Origin: Fibrobacter sp. UBA4375
Lineage (GTDB): Bacteria > Fibrobacterota > Fibrobacteria > Fibrobacterales > Fibrobacteraceae
Length of the DNA stretch: 8,719 nucleotides
Assembly (NCBI GenBank): GCA_002391195.1
Contig: DGRZ01000013.1
Coordinates: 1-8,719, forward strand
Reading direction: 5' to 3'
In this document: piece after piece, positions 5,832 through 8,719 of the stretch
Layout of the letters: each line of letters opens with the position of its first letter
Numbering within the stretch: position 1 is the first letter of the stretch
Translations under genes and position numbers: made by a program
Notes under the pieces: generated by a model
What the model was told of the DNA's origin: nothing
Seen by the model: only the letters and a program-made list of their open reading frames with translations
Database searches by the model: none

Positions 5832-5901
5832 TGTGGATAGATTTTTGGGGGTATTTTCAAAATTTATTTTTTACCCCACGATTATAGCCAACTTATCCAC
5901 C
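5832..5901. promoter_or_regulatory. Symmetric dyad with two DnaA-box-like 9-mers in the divergent intergenic region
   Basis: TGTGGATAG (5832-5840) and TTATCCACC (5893-5901) each match the DnaA box TTATCCACA, or its complement, at eight of nine bases, and they face each other. Inside them lie GGGGGTA (5847-5853) and TACCCC (5872-5877), also inverted, around a very AT-rich centre. The whole is a nested inverted repeat of about 70 bases between the receiver-like gene and thiL. Binding by DnaA or another dimeric regulator is an inference. Confidence 0.45.
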
Positions 5902-5910
5902 GTTTGTCGC
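5881..5910 (-). promoter_or_regulatory. Sigma-70-like promoter for the receiver-like gene
   Basis: On the minus strand TATAAT (5886-5881) is a perfect -10 box. GCGACA (5910-5905), four of six to the -35 consensus, lies 18 bases upstream. Transcription would begin near 5874, leaving a leader of about 70 bases before ATG 5802. The leader starts at one arm of the GGGGTA/TACCCC pair, and the DnaA-like 9-mer at 5893-5901 sits between -10 and -35, so a protein bound there would block the promoter. Confidence 0.5.
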
Positions 5911-5955
5911 CAAGATGTTTTTTGCGCGGTTCCAAGACTTATTTAAATTTACGGT

Positions 5956-6939
5956 ATGTCTGTTGATTTGGGTGAGTTCAAGTTTATCGATTCCGTGCTA
6001 AAAAAGTCGCTCCCGATGGGTGAATTTGCTCCCGAAAAGAGGGGCTGGCTCCCCGTGGGCGATGACTGCGCCATGTTCGACGGCTGGCTCGTGACGAAGG
6101 ACCTTTCCGTGGAAGGGACGCATTTCCGCATGGACTGGTCGAGCCCTGAGCAGGCGGTAGAGAAGCATATCGTGAGCAATGTCTCTGATATTTCCGCGAT
6201 GGGAGGCGTGCCCAGGTTTGCCGTTTGCGGGCTCTGCGTGAACAGGGGCTGGAGCGATGAGGTGCGTGCCCGCGTGGGCAAGGCCCTTGCCGAAGGTTTC
6301 GCCAGGCGTGGAATAGCGCTGATTGGCGGTGATACGGTTGCGGGTGAATGCGGTATGTTCAGTACAACGTTGTTGGGAACATGTGCGGGTGAAAAGCCTC
6401 TGGTGCGCTCGGGTGCCAAACCGGGCGATGCCGTGTATGTCGCAGGCACCCTCGGCAAGTCCGCTGCTGGACTCTGGTTGCTGATGAACCACCCGGAAGC
6501 GCGCGATGAATTCCCGACGCTGGTAAATTATCATCTTGCTCCCGTAATAGACGAACGCTGCGGGGCACGCCTTGTGGAACTTGGCGTCTCGGGAGCCTGT
6601 ATGGACATAAGCGACGGGCTTTCCTCGGAACTGAACCACCTGGCGGGCGCATCGCACGTGGGTATCGAGATTGACTGCGAAAAGTTGCCGATAGACCCCG
6701 AAGTCTTGCGTATGGCAGAGCGCTATGGCCTTGACCCTCTTGATTTTGCGTTAAATGGTGGCGAAGAGTACGAACTCCTGTTCACCGAATCTTTCAAAAA
6801 TGATATATTTCTTGAAAAAGGGGCCCTCCCGGGCGGAGCCTACAGGATTGGGACTGTCGTAGAAGGTACGGAAGTCCGCATGCGGGGCTTGGACGGGAAG
6901 GTTTCGATTGTTAAAGCACAGGCTTGGTCACATTTATGA
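5956..6939 (+). CDS. thiL: Thiamine-monophosphate kinase ThiL
   Basis: A 327-residue cytoplasmic enzyme, normal family length, that phosphorylates thiamine monophosphate with ATP to give thiamine pyrophosphate, the last step of vitamin B1 cofactor synthesis. It has the PurM/AIR-synthetase-like fold with the family's motifs in order: VGDDCA at 34-39 (metal-binding Asp pair), TKDLSVEGTHF at 47-57, NVSDISAMGG at 75-84, GGDT at 124-127, MDISDGLSSEL at 216-226 and GGEEYELLF at 268-276. All the acidic metal- and phosphate-binding residues expected of an active enzyme appear present. ATG 5956 has no Shine-Dalgarno, and an AT-rich TATTTAAATTT lies just before it, so a very short leader is possible. 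No other thi genes or thiamine riboswitch are visible. The stop codon overlaps the start of the downstream ATPase gene. Confidence 0.95.
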   Translation: MSVDLGEFKFIDSVLKKSLPMGEFAPEKRGWLPVGDDCAMFDGWLVTKDLSVEGTHFRMDWSSPEQAVEKHIVSNVSDISAMGGVPRFAVCGLCVNRGWSDEVRARVGKALAEGFARRGIALIGGDTVAGECGMFSTTLLGTCAGEKPLVRSGAKPGDAVYVAGTLGKSAAGLWLLMNHPEARDEFPTLVNYHLAPVIDERCGARLVELGVSGACMDISDGLSSELNHLAGASHVGIEIDCEKLPIDPEVLRMAERYGLDPLDFALNGGEEYELLFTESFKNDIFLEKGALPGGAYRIGTVVEGTEVRMRGLDGKVSIVKAQAWSHL

Positions 6940-8719
6940 TTAGTAACGTGAAAATGAACCTCGGTGAGTTGTTGCTCCGTCAGCGCGTGCTCGACGAAGA
7001 CCAGCTGGCTCACGCTACATCCGAACACAAGCGTACCGGCATTCCCCTCGCGCGAATCCTTGTGCGCTTGGGCATGGTGTCGGAAGATACGCTCACGAGC
7101 ATTCTTGGCGTGCAGATGCAGTCCACGACCAAGATGCGTATCGGCGAGATGCTCCTCGCGCAGGGCTACATCAAGCCCGAACAGCTGGAGAAGGCTCTCG
7201 AAACGCAGAAGACTACGGGCAAGCGCCTGGGACGCACGCTCGTGGAACTGGGCTACATGCCCGAAGAGAGGCTTGTCGAGATTCTCTCGAGGCAGTTCGA
7301 AGTCCCGTACGTGAAGCTCGAGAACTTCAATATCGACCCGGACGCCTACACGTACCTGCCCGAGGACATGTGCAAGCAGTACAAGATTGTACCGCTGTTC
7401 GTTTCGAAGAACGATGACGACCGCAAGGCAGTTCGCGAGGCCTTGACGCTTGCGATGACCGACCCCACGAACATGCGCGTCATCCAGATTGTGAAGTTCA
7501 AGGTCAAGATGGAAGTGGATGTCGTGATGGCATCCGAAGTCGACGTGCAGAAGACCATCGAGCGTGTGTACGCCGGTCATGGCCCGCAAGAAGAATCGCT
7601 TGCCGAACTTATCAGCGAAAGCAAGGATGGCGAAGAACTTGAGACCGTGGAACGCGGTCAGGGCGGCAACGACGAACCGGAACTGACCGACGAGGAAGGC
7701 CGCGCGGTCGTGAAGATTGTGACGACGCTTATCCACGAAGCGATTGCGCGCCACGCATCCGATATTCACCTGGAACCGCAGGAAACCTTCCTCAAGCTGC
7801 GTTACCGCATTGACGGTGACCTGCAGGTGATGGCCCCGATTCCGGCGCGACTGATGCCGCAGATTCTTTCGCGTATCAAACTCCTTTCCAAGATGGATAT
7901 TGCTGAAAAGCGTAAACCTTTGGACGGACGTTTCACGGTGCGCTACAAGGGTTCCGAAGTTGACCTTCGTGTGAGCTCGTTCCCGATTTCGCTGCGTAAG
8001 CGCGGCGTGTGCGAAAAGATTGTTATGCGTATCTTGGACCCGAACTCGGGTCAGTTCCCGTTGAAGGACATGGGCTTTGACCCGCGCGTGTTCAAGCAGT
8101 TTATCGATGCGATTAACGCTCCTAACGGCATTGTGCTCGTGACCGGCCCGACGGGTTCCGGTAAGTCTACTACGCTTTACGCTTCCATTCGCGAGATTCT
8201 TGATTCCACGATTAACATTTCTACCATGGAAGACCCTGTGGAATTGAACATCGATGGCGTTAACCAAGGACAAATTAACAACGCCGCGGGCTTTACCTTC
8301 GCGGCGGGCATTCGCGCCCTGCTCCGTCAGGACCCGGATGTTATCATGATCGGTGAAATGCGTGACCAGGAGACATCGTCCATGGCTATCGAAGCTGCAT
8401 TGACGGGTCACTTGGTCTTCAGTACGTTGCATACAAACGATGCTGCCGGTTCGTTCCCGCGCTTGCTGGAAATGGGCCTGGAACCGTTCCTTGTTTCTAC
8501 TGCCATCAAGGGCATCTTGGCCCAGCGCCTTGTGCGCCGCATCTGTAAGTACTGCAAGGAGCCGGTGGAAATTTCCGACTCCCTGCGCGAAGAACTGCAC
8601 CTGTCTCCGGATATGCAGTTCTATCACGGCAAGGGCTGCGACAAGTGCGATGGTTCGGGCTACAAGGGCCGTTGCGGTATCTACGAGTTCCTCGTGCCGA
8701 ACGAATCCGTGCGTAACCT
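6936..8719 (+). CDS. GspE/PilB-family type II secretion or type IV pilus assembly ATPase with tandem MshEN-like N-terminus (partial, 3' end missing)
   Basis: The reading frame from ATG 6936 stays open for 594 codons to the window edge. This is the cytoplasmic hexameric ATPase that drives pseudopilus or pilus assembly. Residues 8-60 and 68-120 are two related helical MshEN-like units; the second (RIGEMLLAQGYI, then KRLGRTLVELGYM) fits the c-di-GMP-binding pattern. The N2 and core domains follow: ASDIHLEP (274-281), RYRIDG (289-294), Walker A GPTGSGKST (404-412), MEDPVE (431-436), Walker B DPDVIMIGEMRD (466-477) and His box LTGHLVFSTLHTND (489-502). The zinc-type cysteines are C537, C540, C568 and C571, with the usual GRCGIYE after them. 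Only the extreme C-terminus is missing. The start ATGA overlaps the thiL stop, which implies translational coupling; ATG 6954 is an alternative start. Sequence alone does not separate GspE, PilB and MshE; other machinery genes are probably downstream. Confidence 0.93.
   Translation, partial: MISNVKMNLGELLLRQRVLDEDQLAHATSEHKRTGIPLARILVRLGMVSEDTLTSILGVQMQSTTKMRIGEMLLAQGYIKPEQLEKALETQKTTGKRLGRTLVELGYMPEERLVEILSRQFEVPYVKLENFNIDPDAYTYLPEDMCKQYKIVPLFVSKNDDDRKAVREALTLAMTDPTNMRVIQIVKFKVKMEVDVVMASEVDVQKTIERVYAGHGPQEESLAELISESKDGEELETVERGQGGNDEPELTDEEGRAVVKIVTTLIHEAIARHASDIHLEPQETFLKLRYRIDGDLQVMAPIPARLMPQILSRIKLLSKMDIAEKRKPLDGRFTVRYKGSEVDLRVSSFPISLRKRGVCEKIVMRILDPNSGQFPLKDMGFDPRVFKQFIDAINAPNGIVLVTGPTGSGKSTTLYASIREILDSTINISTMEDPVELNIDGVNQGQINNAAGFTFAAGIRALLRQDPDVIMIGEMRDQETSSMAIEAALTGHLVFSTLHTNDAAGSFPRLLEMGLEPFLVSTAIKGILAQRLVRRICKYCKEPVEISDSLREELHLSPDMQFYHGKGCDKCDGSGYKGRCGIYEFLVPNESVRN

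Noticed and set aside
5338..5946. 202-codon plus-strand open frame over the receiver-like gene
   Set aside because: It begins inside the heptamer repeats and runs through the divergent promoter region. The minus-strand product shows a plausible fold and ordinary composition.
5803..5955. Chromosome replication origin
   Set aside because: Only two imperfect DnaA-like boxes are present and no dnaA, dnaN, gidA or parAB gene is nearby; a regulatory site or chance is more likely.
6840..8627. 595-codon open frame on the minus strand opposite the ATPase gene
   Set aside because: It is the longest closed open frame in the area, but the plus strand encodes an unmistakable GspE/PilB ATPase through to the window edge. 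The minus product is His/Arg/Leu-rich and has no recognisable domain.

Overview
The window looks like chromosomal DNA of a Fibrobacter species (phylum Fibrobacterota, gut cellulose and hemicellulose degraders). The strongest pointer is FISUMP (Fibrobacter succinogenes major paralogous) domains: two complete copies in one lipoprotein at 1855-3483, and the tail of a third in the gene cut by the left edge. A secreted CE6-type acetyl esterase joined to a CBM6 module fits the same lifestyle. The assignment rests on protein motifs read by eye; no search was run.

Layout. Positions 1-44 are the end of a FISUMP protein, followed by a strong terminator. Positions 156-1736 (+) encode the secreted esterase-CBM6 protein with a C-terminal module resembling a type IX secretion sorting domain, again followed by a clear terminator. 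Positions 1855-3483 (+) encode the two-domain FISUMP lipoprotein. Three minus-strand genes follow: an AT-rich protein of unknown function (3616-4188), a cytoplasmic TIM-barrel, glycosidase-like protein (4293-5270), and a small protein that reads as a degenerate response-regulator receiver (5380-5802). The last two are separated by AT-rich heptamer repeats. From 5956 the plus strand carries thiL (thiamine-monophosphate kinase), which overlaps by four bases a GspE/PilB-family secretion or pilus ATPase running off the right edge.

How the genes relate. The left part (1-3483) belongs to the cell-surface and secreted plant-polysaccharide machinery, each gene apparently a separate transcription unit. 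The middle is an accessory-looking stretch of minus-strand genes with variable base composition. The right part is core: vitamin B1 cofactor synthesis translationally coupled to a type II secretion/type IV pilus motor whose N-terminus carries two MshEN-like units, one with a good match to the c-di-GMP-binding pattern. The divergent intergenic region 5803-5955 holds a good minus-strand -10 box inside a symmetric arrangement of two DnaA-box-like 9-mers and a GGGGTA/TACCCC pair.

I saw no tRNA, rRNA, CRISPR array, insertion sequence or phage gene. No gene-free stretch exceeds about 155 bases. The most unusual points are the tandem MshEN duplication, the stand-alone pseudo-receiver, the heptamer array, the DnaA-box dyad and the unidentified AT-rich gene; none by itself proves a new system.
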